Translations under genes and position numbers: made by a program
In this document: positions 52,676 to 61,266 of the stretch, piece by piece
How the letters are laid out: every line of letters begins with the position of its first letter
Position numbering within the stretch: the first letter of the stretch is position 1
The notes under the pieces: generated by a model
Told to the model about the DNA's origin: nothing
Database searches by the model: none
The model's input: the letters and a program-made list of their open reading frames with translations, nothing else
IMG/VR virus record: IMGVR_UViG_3300015242_000023
Location: 1 to 64,000 of that record
Direction: 5' to 3' (one strand)
Length of the DNA: 64,000 nt
Origin: a virus

Positions 52676-55026
52676 ATTCCGGGCGGCTGGGGCATCTGCA
52701 TGCCGAGCCCTTGCGCCTTCTTCGCCCGATGCTCCTGCTGCTTCTCCACGACCGCCTCGTAGGTAGGCTTCAGCAGCGGCGCGACCAGGGCCGCGCTGTC
52801 CGGATGAACCGAAAGCCGTTCGGCCACGTCGGTCAACTGAATGGCGGCGTCGAGCGTGCCCGCTTCTTCGTCCGCATCCTGCTTCCGCGCAGCCAAGTCG
52901 CCCTTGATTTGCTCGCTAGCCGCCTTGATTTGGGTGTTCTGGTGCTCGAGCTGCAGCTTGCCAGTCGCAAGCCCCGTCTCGCTCTCGGCCTTCTTGGCCC
53001 CGGTCTGCGCCGTCAACATCGTGGCATCAGCCTTCTTAGTCTCGTTGGCGAGCTTCTTCTGCTCCAATTCCAACTCAGGCGGGGGCTTACGCAGCGCGCT
53101 CTCCGGCATCATCATGCTATCCGGGTTGGAATAACCCAGCCCGCGAAGCTGCGCCTTCACCTTGACGATGGGGTCAAGAACGCCAGGGTTGGCCGCCGAC
53201 ACTGCGTCGAGCGCCGCCAACTTGATCAGCCGCTGCAGATGGCTGGCCGTGTTCGGATCGGACCGCGGCACAAGCAGGCAGTCATTCACCGCCTTCTCAA
53301 AGGTCTTCTGGTCCCACTTCCGGGCCGGCTTTTTGTTGCACTGCCAGAATGAGCCAGGGTGCAGCCGGAACTGCCGCGCAATCGCCTGCAGCTCGCGCGC
53401 CTGGGCGGCATGGTTGCGCTTGTGTACCGCGCTCAGGAGCTTCTGGGCCTGCTCAACCATCGCCAACATGGTCCCCACCGGGATGTCGGCGCGGCCCTCG
53501 GCGACCTGGACCTGCCCGCTCTGGCCGGCACGCTGGGCCGCCGACACGATGTCCTGCTGCAACTGGAACAGCGCCGCCATGCCGTCGGTCTTGTAGGGCA
53601 GCGGCATCACAGCCTGGTTGATGGGCTGGCCGCCGGTATCGATCGGCGCGCCGCCGCCTGGCGGGATACGGAAGATCAGCGAGTTCTGCCGCCCTGCTGT
53701 CTTGGCGTAGAGGAACCCCGGGAAGTTCGCGAACATGCCCATGTCCAGCATCTCGCGCCACGCTGCGGTCGCCGCATTGGTCATGTTGCCCATGATGTGC
53801 AGCAGGCCGATCGGATAGAAGCCGAAGCCCGGCACGAACGTGTAGTCGATGAACGTTTGCGACACGTTCGACATCGGCAGTTCGTCATCACCCTCAGGCT
53901 CGTCATAGTCCCGCACGATCGACATCACCTTGCGGCTCGAGACGTCGATGGTGATGCGCCACGGTACCGGCAACCCGCTGGGCTTGCCTTTCCACTTATG
54001 CTCAAAGCCCTGAATGTCGTATTCGCAATAGCATTCGTAGATCTCGCGGTCGCGATCCTCCGGCCGGAACGTCGTGGTCGCGATGCCCTGCTGCTCTTTC
54101 TTCTCGTTCTTCAGCGCATCGGGCTTCGGCGGGTTCGGATCGCCTAAGTCGACGTCGGCATAGGCACCAAGGATCTGCATCCGCCTCACCACCGATGGCC
54201 GCTGCATCATCCGGTGCGTGGCGCGGATCGTATTGCCGATGTCGGTCGCCGAGTTGTTGACGATGAAGTCCTCGGTATCGACCCGCTCGCTCACTGGCCG
54301 GTTGCGCATCGGGCAGAAGTAGACCTTCTTGATCCCCAACCCGCTGAAACCCTGCTCAAGCGCCATACGATCGGTGTCCGGGTAATACTCCGTCGCTACC
54401 GTCGTCAGGAAGTGGTTGAAATCATTTTCGTAGTCGTCGGCGAGCTCATCTCGCTCATTGCTGCCGTTGTTGTCGTCATCGGCGATCTTGCACGGCCCGT
54501 CGACCGGCAGCATCTCGCCACGGAAGTTGGCCTGGTACTGCAGCACCGCCTCAAGCATCACCGGATGGCGCACGCGGCTCATGCCCTCGACGGCGGCACC
54601 GTCGGCACTGTCGCCCGCATTCGGCGTCTCGAGCTTCAAGCCCAACATCTTCATCGCGTCGGCGCGCTGGTCGATCCAGTCCTGGCGGCTTTGGATGTCG
54701 TCATCGATCCCGCGCAAGAGATCATCGGCGATGATGCCCAATTCCATCTCGTTGATGCGTCCAACCAGATTGTCGAACCACTTCGGCGGCCCAAGATCCT
54801 CGTCGGGGTCGTCGATGAACCCGCCGTCCGTGCTGATCGTGATCGAACCATCAGAATGCTCCACCCGCAGGACGTTGCCGTCCTTGTCGGTGATCGGATT
54901 GTCGCCGTCGGGGTTCTCTACGATCCGGACTTCAACCGGAAGGTCATCGTTGGCACCGTCTGGCTCATCCTGATTGACCAGACGAAGATTGTGCCCCGAG
55001 GCAAGGCCAGCCGCCATGTCGCTCAC
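52672..55026 (-). CDS. Portal protein, 784 aa
   Basis: Long portal of the podophage type: acidic N-terminus, RHPVMLEAVLQYQANFRGEM, DGPCKIADDDNN, DRMALEQGFSGLGIKKVYFC, NNSATDIGNTIRATHRMMQR, FIDYTFVPGFGFYPIGLLHI, AATAAWREMLDMGMFANFPG and IPVGTMLAMVEQAQKLLSAV. The C-terminus (about 660-784) is a long coiled coil (LANETKKADATMLTAQTGA), usual for the portal barrel. Forms the dodecameric DNA gate. Neighbours are terminase upstream and scaffold downstream. Confidence 0.85.
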   Translation of the reverse strand: MSDMAAGLASGHNLRLVNQDEPDGANDDLPVEVRIVENPDGDNPITDKDGNVLRVEHSDGSITISTDGGFIDDPDEDLGPPKWFDNLVGRINEMELGIIADDLLRGIDDDIQSRQDWIDQRADAMKMLGLKLETPNAGDSADGAAVEGMSRVRHPVMLEAVLQYQANFRGEMLPVDGPCKIADDDNNGSNERDELADDYENDFNHFLTTVATEYYPDTDRMALEQGFSGLGIKKVYFCPMRNRPVSERVDTEDFIVNNSATDIGNTIRATHRMMQRPSVVRRMQILGAYADVDLGDPNPPKPDALKNEKKEQQGIATTTFRPEDRDREIYECYCEYDIQGFEHKWKGKPSGLPVPWRITIDVSSRKVMSIVRDYDEPEGDDELPMSNVSQTFIDYTFVPGFGFYPIGLLHIMGNMTNAATAAWREMLDMGMFANFPGFLYAKTAGRQNSLIFRIPPGGGAPIDTGGQPINQAVMPLPYKTDGMAALFQLQQDIVSAAQRAGQSGQVQVAEGRADIPVGTMLAMVEQAQKLLSAVHKRNHAAQARELQAIARQFRLHPGSFWQCNKKPARKWDQKTFEKAVNDCLLVPRSDPNTASHLQRLIKLAALDAVSAANPGVLDPIVKVKAQLRGLGYSNPDSMMMPESALRKPPPELELEQKKLANETKKADATMLTAQTGAKKAESETGLATGKLQLEHQNTQIKAASEQIKGDLAARKQDADEEAGTLDAAIQLTDVAERLSVHPDSAALVAPLLKPTYEAVVEKQQEHRAKKAQGLGMQMPQPPGI

Positions 55027-55286
55027 ACCTCAATGGTGACGAAGTCAAGCTCCTCTCCGAATAGGCGCAAGGCTTCTTTGGCAGCTAGGGTATCCGTTTC
55101 CGCGACCAAACGGTAGTGCCGCTGCTGATGGGGCACCACCCAGGGCGCCGTCAGCACCCGCGCATCGTAGTAGTAGAGCGCTCCATTGCCCCGATCACGC
55201 TCAAGGCAGCGCCCTTCCCGCTCAAGGTGAACCTGAGCCGGCGTCACCTTTGCGCGGCGGCGGTAGGCCGTCAAAGGCCAGCCCAT
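55023..55286 (-). CDS. Small hypothetical protein, 87 aa
   Basis: Start at MGWPLTAYRRRAKVTPAQ; it overlaps the upstream gene by 16 nt and the portal gene by 4 nt. Beta-rich with KEALRLFGEELDFVTIEV end. Unknown function. Confidence 0.6.
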   Translation of the reverse strand: MGWPLTAYRRRAKVTPAQVHLEREGRCLERDRGNGALYYYDARVLTAPWVVPHQQRHYRLVAETDTLAAKEALRLFGEELDFVTIEV

Positions 55287-55450
55287 TCGGCAACGCGCTC
55301 CTTCACTTCCTCGTAGGAGCAGTCCCACGCCGTAGCCATCGCGTGGAGCGTCTCCTCACCGATGACTAGGCGCGTAGGCTTGACGGCGAGTTTCTGGCCG
55401 CTTTTTGCGATGTCCTCGCGCAACTGCAGTAGGGCCTCCATGAGCGTCAT
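55271..55450 (-). CDS. Small helical protein, 59 aa
   Basis: Start at MTLMEALLQLREDIAKSG from ATGA overlap with the upstream gene. LVIGEETLHAMATAWD and YEEVKERVAEWAG suggest an all-helix fold; possibly a terminase- or portal-associated factor. Confidence 0.6.
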   Translation of the reverse strand: MTLMEALLQLREDIAKSGQKLAVKPTRLVIGEETLHAMATAWDCSYEEVKERVAEWAGL

Positions 55451-55638
55451 GCAGTCGGTTTGTCCACAGGGGGCGGCGATGCAGCCAACTGCTGAGCGAT
55501 GTCGCATCTCAGCCAGCCGCCGCGCAGCAGCGACTCATTGCACGCCTTCGTCGCCGCCGGCCCGAAGTTCCATGGCGTGATCAGATGCGCATGGTCCCGC
55601 AGGAAGCGCTCGCGCAGGAAGGTCTCTACGCTGATCAT
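55447..55638 (-). CDS. Small hypothetical protein, 63 aa
   Basis: MISVETFLRERFLRDHAHLI start; ATGA overlaps at both ends; Pro-rich end. No family. Confidence 0.6.
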   Translation of the reverse strand: MISVETFLRERFLRDHAHLITPWNFGPAATKACNESLLRGGWLRCDIAQQLAASPPPVDKPTA

Positions 55639-55892
55639 TTGGCCAGCCCGCTGTTGGCGATCGCCCGCTCGAGGTCAGACGCCAACTGCATGGCCGTGCG
55701 CTTCAGCGTGTCATAACGGTTCGGCTCCGAGAAGTCGTGCCGGACGTTCAGGTGAAGCTGACGAGTTGAAAGATCGCGAAGCATAGCCGCAGCCTTTCCG
55801 AATTCGGCCATGACAATCCTGTCGCCGGCATCATAGGCCACCTGGAGATCGGATGGCACGGTCTCGTGGTAGGGGCGCATCACAACGGCCAT
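55635..55892 (-). CDS. Small hypothetical protein, 85 aa
   Basis: The ATG at 55892 shares its first base with the upstream stop (TGATG). MAVVMRPYHETVPSDLQVAY start, then a helix AEFGKAAAMLRDLSTRQLHL. Ends at an ATGA overlap. Unknown function. Confidence 0.6.
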   Translation of the reverse strand: MAVVMRPYHETVPSDLQVAYDAGDRIVMAEFGKAAAMLRDLSTRQLHLNVRHDFSEPNRYDTLKRTAMQLASDLERAIANSGLAK

Positions 55893-56113
55893 CACTGCCT
55901 CCCGAGCTCGCCGCGCAGCGCCTTGGCAACCTGCGGAGGATCATATGCTTCGATCGCCGCCATCGCCTGTCTGCGACGCGCCTCCCAGGCCGGCGCCAGA
56001 ACACCCGCGTCCAACTGAATGCCCATGCCGCAGACTTCCATATGCGGATCAACATTGTCCGCAGCGCAGATGGCCCGGGCGACACGCTCAACCTGTTCGG
56101 CACGATCGATCAC
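55892..56113 (-). CDS. Small phage protein, 73 aa, GTG start
   Basis: The conserved-looking part begins VIDRAEQVERVARAICAADN, so I take the GTG at 56113. The frame stays open up to an ATG at 56680 with a GAGG 9 nt before it, which would give 262 aa. In that longer part codon third positions are much less GC-rich than elsewhere, and a zinc-ribbon gene occupies the other strand. PAWEARRRQAMAAIEAYDPP near the end matches a common small phage protein type (CGMG...PAWE). The short form is preferred. Confidence 0.55.
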   Translation of the reverse strand: MIDRAEQVERVARAICAADNVDPHMEVCGMGIQLDAGVLAPAWEARRRQAMAAIEAYDPPQVAKALRGELGRQ

Positions 56114-56157
56114 TGGAAGCGTCTGCAAAGAAGAAACTAAAGCTTGAGCTTGTGCGA

Positions 56158-56361
56158 GTGACCACGGCCGAACTTCTGCAGGTCGCACAGGCGATAGCGG
56201 CGCATTCTCAACGTCTCGATCAGTTGGCGGACAGGGTAGTGACCGAGCGCGCAGCATCGCGCGGAATATCGCCGGAATCGCCCGAGGAATATCGTAAGCG
56301 CCATCTCCTAAGTAGTGCACTTCTAGAACCTCCGAAGCCGCCTCGATCATCAGAAGAGTAA
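56158..56361 (+). CDS. Possible antisense small protein, 67 aa, GTG start (uncertain)
   Basis: VTTAELLQVAQAIAAHSQRL to the stop; helical and polar, with a Pro/Ser/Glu-rich tail, ending 28 nt before the zinc-ribbon gene on the same strand. No good ribosome binding site for the GTG at 56158 (or 56152). Supported only by its neighbour and protein-like composition. Confidence 0.35.
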   Translation: MTTAELLQVAQAIAAHSQRLDQLADRVVTERAASRGISPESPEEYRKRHLLSSALLEPPKPPRSSEE

Positions 56362-56389
56362 CTTCGATTTCCTCGGGGGGAGAAAGCGA

Positions 56390-56620
56390 ATGTATGAGGA
56401 CAGTGACGACTTCCCAATCAAGTGCCCGCACTGCAAGCACGAGTTTTTCGAGAAAGTCGGAAGCATAAAGGGCCGCCGGCAGAGCATCTGCCTCGGTCCC
56501 AGATGCGGGAAGCGGATCGCCCATCCAGCAGAACAGTTTGCGTTCATTCTGAGCGATGAGGGATGCGATGCCAGAGGTGACTATAGCGGGCGCTTTATGC
56601 GTCTCACAAAGCTCCAGTAG
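56390..56620 (+). CDS. Antisense zinc-ribbon protein, 76 aa
   Basis: FPIKCPHCKHEFFEKVGSIK, then CLGPRCGKRIAHP: two Cys pairs spaced as a zinc ribbon with the E..G..K....C...CGK pattern of small alphaproteobacterial zinc-ribbon proteins. A perfect GGGGAG lies 8 nt before the ATG. Third codon positions are about two-thirds G/C, more coding-like than the opposite frame. It lies against the direction of the packaging operon, so it may be an independent insertion with its own transcript, or antisense to the minus frame. Confidence 0.6.
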   Translation: MYEDSDDFPIKCPHCKHEFFEKVGSIKGRRQSICLGPRCGKRIAHPAEQFAFILSDEGCDARGDYSGRFMRLTKLQ

Positions 56621-56726
56621 TTCGTCCATCGCCTCTGAAAAAAGGCGAGGACTATGGGTATCACGCTCAATCTGTTCCATTGGCCAATACCTCGTCTTTG
56701 TCGAGAACGGATATACACGTCGGCTC

Positions 56727-59504
56727 CTAACCTGGGTACAGCGGGCCTGGTGGTTTGCCCTTGTGCTGCATCTGCTCCTCAGCCTCGGCCATCCGCTCCT
56801 CCCCACGCACCAAGATCCCTGTGTCGCGAAGGTAGCGAAGCGCCTGCGATGTCGTGTCCGTCAAATCATCCCGTCGCGCATTCGGAAATGTACCACATTC
56901 TGCAATCACCGCCTCGGCGAACGGCCGGTCCGGCGCATAGACCATCCGCTCCTCAAAGATGTTCTGGACCGAATATAGCCTCGCCACCTTGCTGTTCTTG
57001 GTGTAGCCGCCGCCGGCGATCGGCCGCATCACCCGGATCCCGTAGTTCGCCCTGGTCGCGAACAGTCTCCGCAGCTCCTGAGCAACCGAAATGCCCGCCG
57101 CCTTGTCCTCGATCAGCAGTACGTCGACCTTGAACTGCTGGCACGTCTTATGGACACGGTTCACCAAGTCGTGGATCTCAAGATGGTCGCTCCACGAATG
57201 GCACAGCATCACCCGGTTGGATGTCTCGACGTAGGCCCGCTGGAACACGCCCGGCGCCGTCTGCACATGCTGGGCCACGACATCTCCTTGGAAGACGCCC
57301 CACACTGTCAACGCCGACGGGTCGTTCAGCGTGTTCTCGGTGTAGGCCGTGTCCAAGCTGGCCACGAGATATTCCATCGGCGGGTACTGGAGCTGATACC
57401 GCGGTTGCTGCGTCACCGGGTCCAGCTCTTCCCCGCCAGGCGGCCACAACTGCCACCAGTCACGCTTGATGATGCCGCCGCCGGCCGGCTCAGGACGTTG
57501 CTCTAATTGGCCCGCTGCACGCCACGCTTTCAGGCTACGCTCAAGAGCCTTCACCTCAGCCTCAGGGAAGCGCTCAGGGAAGAGCAATTCGCCCTCTTTG
57601 GTGCGCGGATCATTCCAACCGATCGACGTGACGAACGAGCGCGTTTTCTCGTAGTGCATTGGGAGGCAGAGATGCTGCCATCTCTCGGGCTCTTTGGCGA
57701 GAATATGCCCAGACAAATCTAGTTCGCCTAGGCGCTGTTGTACGGCGACGATTGCACCAGTCCTCGGATCATTCAGACGCGTCGACATAGCGCCATCCCA
57801 CCAGTCCTCGTTTGTCGATTGGATGATCGCTTCTGATAGAACCTCACGAGCGTTGTTCGCGTCATCCACAATTATGACGGAAGCGCCCTCGCCTGTGACT
57901 CCGGCTTCAACCGCAGTGATCAGCGATTCGCCGCCTTCGCTGTTGCTGAAGCGAACCTTTTGGTCCTGCTCCGGCAGGATGTGAAAGCGATCACCCCACT
58001 TGCGGCGATACCACGTTGACTTCATCAACCGGCGCCGTTTCACGCTGTCTCTGATCGCAAGCGAATAGGCGTATGACGCATGAAGGAAGGGAACACCTGG
58101 GCCGCTCGTGGGACCGCGAAACGATTGCGCCCACACCCAGGCCGGAAACGCCACAGAGACGATCGAAGAATTATGGACCGCAAAACCATTGGCGACGAAG
58201 CTGTGATCTTCATCAACTGTCAGGCAGATGCACTCTGCAGTCCCTGCGTCTTCGATATTCTCCACCACATCGCCGACAACAAGATGGTCAAAGTCGAAAC
58301 GGCGACGTCGCGCGAATGCCAAGCGGTCGTTTTTCTTGTGATGAATGTCGATGAGATTTGCGAATCGCCAGCAATTATCCTGATCGGAAATAGACAGCGA
58401 ATAGGATGTGTACGTATCCCCTTGTATCTTGGTCTTAATGGCCGACGTTTTCTGGCGAAGAATAGAATCAATTCCCAAGCGCAACAGAAGCGTCTGCATT
58501 TGGAGCAAGAAAGCCTTGTTTACGCTGTCACATCCAATGTGGAGATCATCCCGCTGTGAGCCGTTTCTTTTAGCTCCTTTAAATGAGACAAATCCATCGC
58601 AGGCCCAAAATGCACCGATGAAGTGTTGCGCAATTTCATTTGTCCCCTCAAGGACAGCCTGCGGAATCATCTTGGTGTAGGAATTTCCTCCCCACAGCTT
58701 ATGTCTTTCCATGAACTTACGAACGGGACCGACATCATTCTTATTCGGCCGCCTCATTGTTCCCGGGAGCGCACGCAGAGCAATGCGGCGCAAAATACCG
58801 CCCGTCTTTGCCATTTCATAGGCTTGATCAGTTCCCTGAAATCCCGCTGCGCTTATCACCAAGTGAATGTCAGTGGCCTCAATATCATCCGCCACTGTGA
58901 TGTTCGGTGTCCCCTGACAATTTCCGTCTCCAATCAAATAGCCCAATAGTCTCGCCACTTCCGGCGTGATGGAGGGCGATCCGCTAGAGCCCCTTTGTGG
59001 GATCAATCCAATTACATCTTCTTTGGAAATACTCTGAAGTTCAGTCCATCCCATTGGAGTGAGGAAGGGATGATCTGGCGCGGCAACAATCTCACGACCG
59101 CGCCTCGTTTTAAGATGGAGGACGGGAATCACCCCCTGCTTGTGTATCTCCGTCACACGACGAAAGCGCGCCAAGTGAGTAAGGACATGCTCCCCTTCGC
59201 GGACATGCCTCAATTCAACGAGACCACGCTCATAGGTGGAAACAAGAGTGTCCGCCGATACGGGTTTGCCCATTCTTGGCGGGATATTTATCAGCAGCCG
59301 TTTGATCTCGCCATCAGCTACGGCCTCGAGATGTTCGGCCAAGGCATCAATCACCCAACCATGCACGTACGGCGCCGGGTCGATGAACCTCCAAGCGTAT
59401 CGCAGGAAGGTCGCCAAGCTCTCCTCGCACTCGACACGCTCCAGCTCGTTCAAATGCCAGTCGGCGTCGATCCGCGAGCCTTCGTATTCAATCAGAGTCG
59501 GCAT
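56727..59504 (-). CDS. terL: Terminase large subunit interrupted by an intein, 925 aa (560 aa after splicing)
   Basis: Packaging ATPase and nuclease. Residues 1-80 are the N-extein ending NIPPRMGK. Residues 81-445 are the intein. The C-extein restarts SSIVSVAFPAWVWAQ, so that splicing rebuilds the Walker A motif PPRMGKSS. Walker B is VIIVDDAN near 543. The C-terminal nuclease has SLDTAYTENT near 714 and LLIEDKAAG near 797, the acidic residues of the RNase H-like site. Without splicing the ATPase loop is broken, so activity depends on protein splicing. Start at 59504 overlaps the upstream stop by one base. Confidence 0.9.
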   Translation of the reverse strand: MPTLIEYEGSRIDADWHLNELERVECEESLATFLRYAWRFIDPAPYVHGWVIDALAEHLEAVADGEIKRLLINIPPRMGKPVSADTLVSTYERGLVELRHVREGEHVLTHLARFRRVTEIHKQGVIPVLHLKTRRGREIVAAPDHPFLTPMGWTELQSISKEDVIGLIPQRGSSGSPSITPEVARLLGYLIGDGNCQGTPNITVADDIEATDIHLVISAAGFQGTDQAYEMAKTGGILRRIALRALPGTMRRPNKNDVGPVRKFMERHKLWGGNSYTKMIPQAVLEGTNEIAQHFIGAFWACDGFVSFKGAKRNGSQRDDLHIGCDSVNKAFLLQMQTLLLRLGIDSILRQKTSAIKTKIQGDTYTSYSLSISDQDNCWRFANLIDIHHKKNDRLAFARRRRFDFDHLVVGDVVENIEDAGTAECICLTVDEDHSFVANGFAVHNSSIVSVAFPAWVWAQSFRGPTSGPGVPFLHASYAYSLAIRDSVKRRRLMKSTWYRRKWGDRFHILPEQDQKVRFSNSEGGESLITAVEAGVTGEGASVIIVDDANNAREVLSEAIIQSTNEDWWDGAMSTRLNDPRTGAIVAVQQRLGELDLSGHILAKEPERWQHLCLPMHYEKTRSFVTSIGWNDPRTKEGELLFPERFPEAEVKALERSLKAWRAAGQLEQRPEPAGGGIIKRDWWQLWPPGGEELDPVTQQPRYQLQYPPMEYLVASLDTAYTENTLNDPSALTVWGVFQGDVVAQHVQTAPGVFQRAYVETSNRVMLCHSWSDHLEIHDLVNRVHKTCQQFKVDVLLIEDKAAGISVAQELRRLFATRANYGIRVMRPIAGGGYTKNSKVARLYSVQNIFEERMVYAPDRPFAEAVIAECGTFPNARRDDLTDTTSQALRYLRDTGILVRGEERMAEAEEQMQHKGKPPGPLYPG
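58170..59264 (-). mobile_element. Class-3-like intein with LAGLIDADG endonuclease in TerL Walker A
   Basis: Residues 81-445 (365 aa). Block A is PVSADTLVSTYERG with Pro as the first residue instead of Cys/Ser. Block B is APDHPFLTPMGW, with His and Trp153. Block F/G is CICLTVDEDHSFVANG ending FAVHN, with Cys427 where class 1 inteins have Asp. The first C-extein residue is Ser446. The homing endonuclease domain shows two LAGLIDADG motifs, LLGYLIGDGNC (about 187-196) and FIGAFWACDGFVS (about 295-307), so it may home into intein-free terminase genes. Confidence 0.85.
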
Positions 59505-59833
59505 TAGGTTCCGAGCCCAGCCGCTTCCATGCGGTCCACGTATTCGTCAATTGAAACAGGACCGCCCACTATCAGTTCAAACTGTCTGCCATGGATGGCT
59601 ATCGATTGGAGGTCCAACAGTTGGCCATCCGGCACAAATATCGAATAGGGACGTGTCTCTCTTTCCCATCCACCAGGATGGCCCTTGACTAAAAACCCAC
59701 ACCGATGCGGATCATATTGAGTGAGCCGCCATTTGCGCACCAGTGAATCACGCCGCGCGGACGCAGCGGACGGGAGGATGATTAATGCGGCAGAGCCGAG
59801 GATTACTTTGCGCCGTCTCATGTTGCCCTTCAT
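59504..59833 (-). CDS. Exported protein, 109 aa
   Basis: MKGNMRRRKVILGSAALIIL: a basic start and hydrophobic helix, signal peptide with ASA cleavage near residue 25. The mature part has RKWRLTQYDPHRCGFLVKGH and one Cys. Lies between the terminase and small genes; function unknown. Confidence 0.6.
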   Translation of the reverse strand: MKGNMRRRKVILGSAALIILPSAASARRDSLVRKWRLTQYDPHRCGFLVKGHPGGWERETRPYSIFVPDGQLLDLQSIAIHGRQFELIVGGPVSIDEYVDRMEAAGLGT

Positions 59834-60240
59834 GTGCCGAGCGGTCGCTTGGGCGTCTGCGCGTTCTTCCGCAGGAACTGCTCCTGAAACGCCAGCGCGG
59901 CCTTTTGCGTTGGGAGGAGTCTATGGTCATCGACAAGGCCGGCATCAACCGCCTTCTGTGTCCGTTGATATGCCTCATTCAACGCCATCCCAGGATCGTT
60001 CTTCCGCGCCAAGCGCGCCGTGATGATATCGGCCTCGGTCTTGGTGTGGGATAGCCACTGCGCGACGTCCGATTTGACGTGAAATACCGTAGTGATCACG
60101 AATTCTTTGATCTGCAGTATCTGCTCCGGTCGTTGGTCCTTGATATCCTGCATGATGGCCCAGACATGCGCGCGCCGCGACACCTGCAGCACCCACATCA
60201 CGAAGCGCCGCCGACGCTCTTTGGCCCACGCGCGAATCAT
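59830..60240 (-). CDS. Hypothetical helical protein, 136 aa
   Basis: MIRAWAKERRRRFVMWVLQV start, Arg-rich amphipathic helix, then a long helical body (SDVAQWLSHTKTEADIITAR). Overlaps both neighbours by 4 nt. Its place just upstream of terL suggests packaging, but no motif was recognised. Confidence 0.6.
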   Translation of the reverse strand: MIRAWAKERRRRFVMWVLQVSRRAHVWAIMQDIKDQRPEQILQIKEFVITTVFHVKSDVAQWLSHTKTEADIITARLARKNDPGMALNEAYQRTQKAVDAGLVDDHRLLPTQKAALAFQEQFLRKNAQTPKRPLGT

Positions 60241-60476
60241 GGCTTCGCCTCGGTCAGGTATTCTTCGATCTTCCTGGCTTCCTCAACCAGCATCCCAGCA
60301 GATGTGGCGATGTTTCGGAAAGCATCAATCGCCATGGCCATCGCTTGGACGCGCAGACGCAGCCCGTCGTCAGCCAGTACTGCATGCAGGGAGCGAGTCT
60401 CGCTGGCTGTCAACGCGAGCTCTGTTCCATCTTCCATGGCACGCGCGACAAGCTCGCGCAATTCTTCCTTGGTCAT
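60237..60476 (-). CDS. Small helical protein, 79 aa
   Basis: Start at MTKEELRELVARAMEDGTEL from ATGA overlap with the upstream gene. Helical throughout. Unknown function. Confidence 0.6.
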   Translation of the reverse strand: MTKEELRELVARAMEDGTELALTASETRSLHAVLADDGLRLRVQAMAMAIDAFRNIATSAGMLVEEARKIEEYLTEAKP

Positions 60477-60658
60477 GATTTCTCCATCGCCTCTGCCAAC
60501 AGGATGCGGATCGTCGCCGTTCGCGACATGAGACCCCGCCGATGCCATTCCTCATCAATGCGCTCCAGCATGCTCTTGCGCAGGCGTATGAGACGGCCGA
60601 CTGGCTTGTTTCGATAACCAGCGGGCGGCTTTGAGAAGTGGGGATTGACGTGCTTCAT
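60473..60658 (-). CDS. Small basic, possibly ribbon-helix-helix protein, 61 aa
   Basis: PPAGYRNKPVGRLIRLRKSM then LERIDEEWHRRGLMSRTATI and RILLAEAMEKS: the strand followed by two helices with SRTATIRILLAEAM resembles ribbon-helix-helix regulators. ATGA overlap at both ends. Confidence 0.6.
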   Translation of the reverse strand: MKHVNPHFSKPPAGYRNKPVGRLIRLRKSMLERIDEEWHRRGLMSRTATIRILLAEAMEKS

Positions 60659-60969
60659 TTCGGAACCCGTTCTTCCAAGATCGATATGACCAAGGCGTTG
60701 CGCGTCATGCTTCGGCGCGCGACCTCGCTGTCAAGGCGTGCCAGCAATGCGGGCGGGATGCGGACCGGCAACGGGACGGTTTCCGGTCCCTTTGGGCGTC
60801 CCATCTTTCGCAGCCCCTCTGCCACAGGGTCATCGACAACTCGCACGCTGGCGGTTGCCAGCGTCAGGTCTCGTTCGACGCGAGCGGCCTTGGGGCGGGT
60901 AGACATAGCCAGGGGACGCCGCGCAGCCTTCGCCTCACGCAATGCCCTGATCTGGTCGAGTTTGTTCAT
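60655..60969 (-). CDS. Ribbon-helix-helix regulator, 104 aa
   Basis: Basic disordered first 60 residues, then VPLPVRIPPALLARLDSEVA and RRSMTRNALVISILEERV, the strand-helix-helix pattern of Arc/CopG-like DNA-binding proteins. First gene behind the extended -10 promoter at 61.0 kb. It probably regulates the packaging operon or itself. Confidence 0.7.
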   Translation of the reverse strand: MNKLDQIRALREAKAARRPLAMSTRPKAARVERDLTLATASVRVVDDPVAEGLRKMGRPKGPETVPLPVRIPPALLARLDSEVARRSMTRNALVISILEERVPK

Positions 60970-61008
60970 GGCTGCGGCAGGATACGCGCTCTGTGACTTT
61001 CTGCAATA

Positions 61009-61017
61009 ATTATATCA
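61009..61017 (-). promoter_or_regulatory. Extended -10 promoter for the packaging operon
   Basis: On the minus strand TGATATAAT, a perfect extended -10 (TGn-TATAAT). There is no good -35, which extended -10 promoters can do without. The first gene of the minus operon starts at 60969. Confidence 0.6.
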
Positions 61018-61065
61018 CCCGGAACCTGCATCTCATAGGCGCGTTCATCCAACGGAGGCGCGCCC

Positions 61066-61266
61066 ATGGTCGAATCCGTCATCCTGCTGCTGATCTATAT
61101 CGCCGTTGTCGTCGGCCTGGTCTGGCTGGTGATATGGGTCTTGGAGCAGCTCGGCGTCGCCCTGCCGGCGCCTGTGGTCAAGGTCCTGTGGGTGATCGCC
61201 GTGCTGATCATCCTGCTGCTGCTCTGGCGGGTCGTCGGGCACGGCCTCAATCTGAGGCTGCCTTAA
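61066..61266 (+). CDS. Two-span membrane protein, 66 aa
   Basis: CGGAGG before the ATG. MVESVILLLIYIAVVVGLVW gives one transmembrane helix, VLWVIAVLIILLLLWRVVGH the second, with a short loop between. Holin-like size, yet far from the endolysin and divergent from the packaging operon. Its stop overlaps the convergent gene's stop. Confidence 0.65.
   Translation: MVESVILLLIYIAVVVGLVWLVIWVLEQLGVALPAPVVKVLWVIAVLIILLLLWRVVGHGLNLRLP

Noticed and set aside
55892-56680. 262-aa form of the small gene at 55.9 kb
   Set aside because: Open frame with a GAGG before MEQIERD, but only the last 73 residues look conserved and the remainder has non-coding-like third positions opposite a zinc-ribbon gene.
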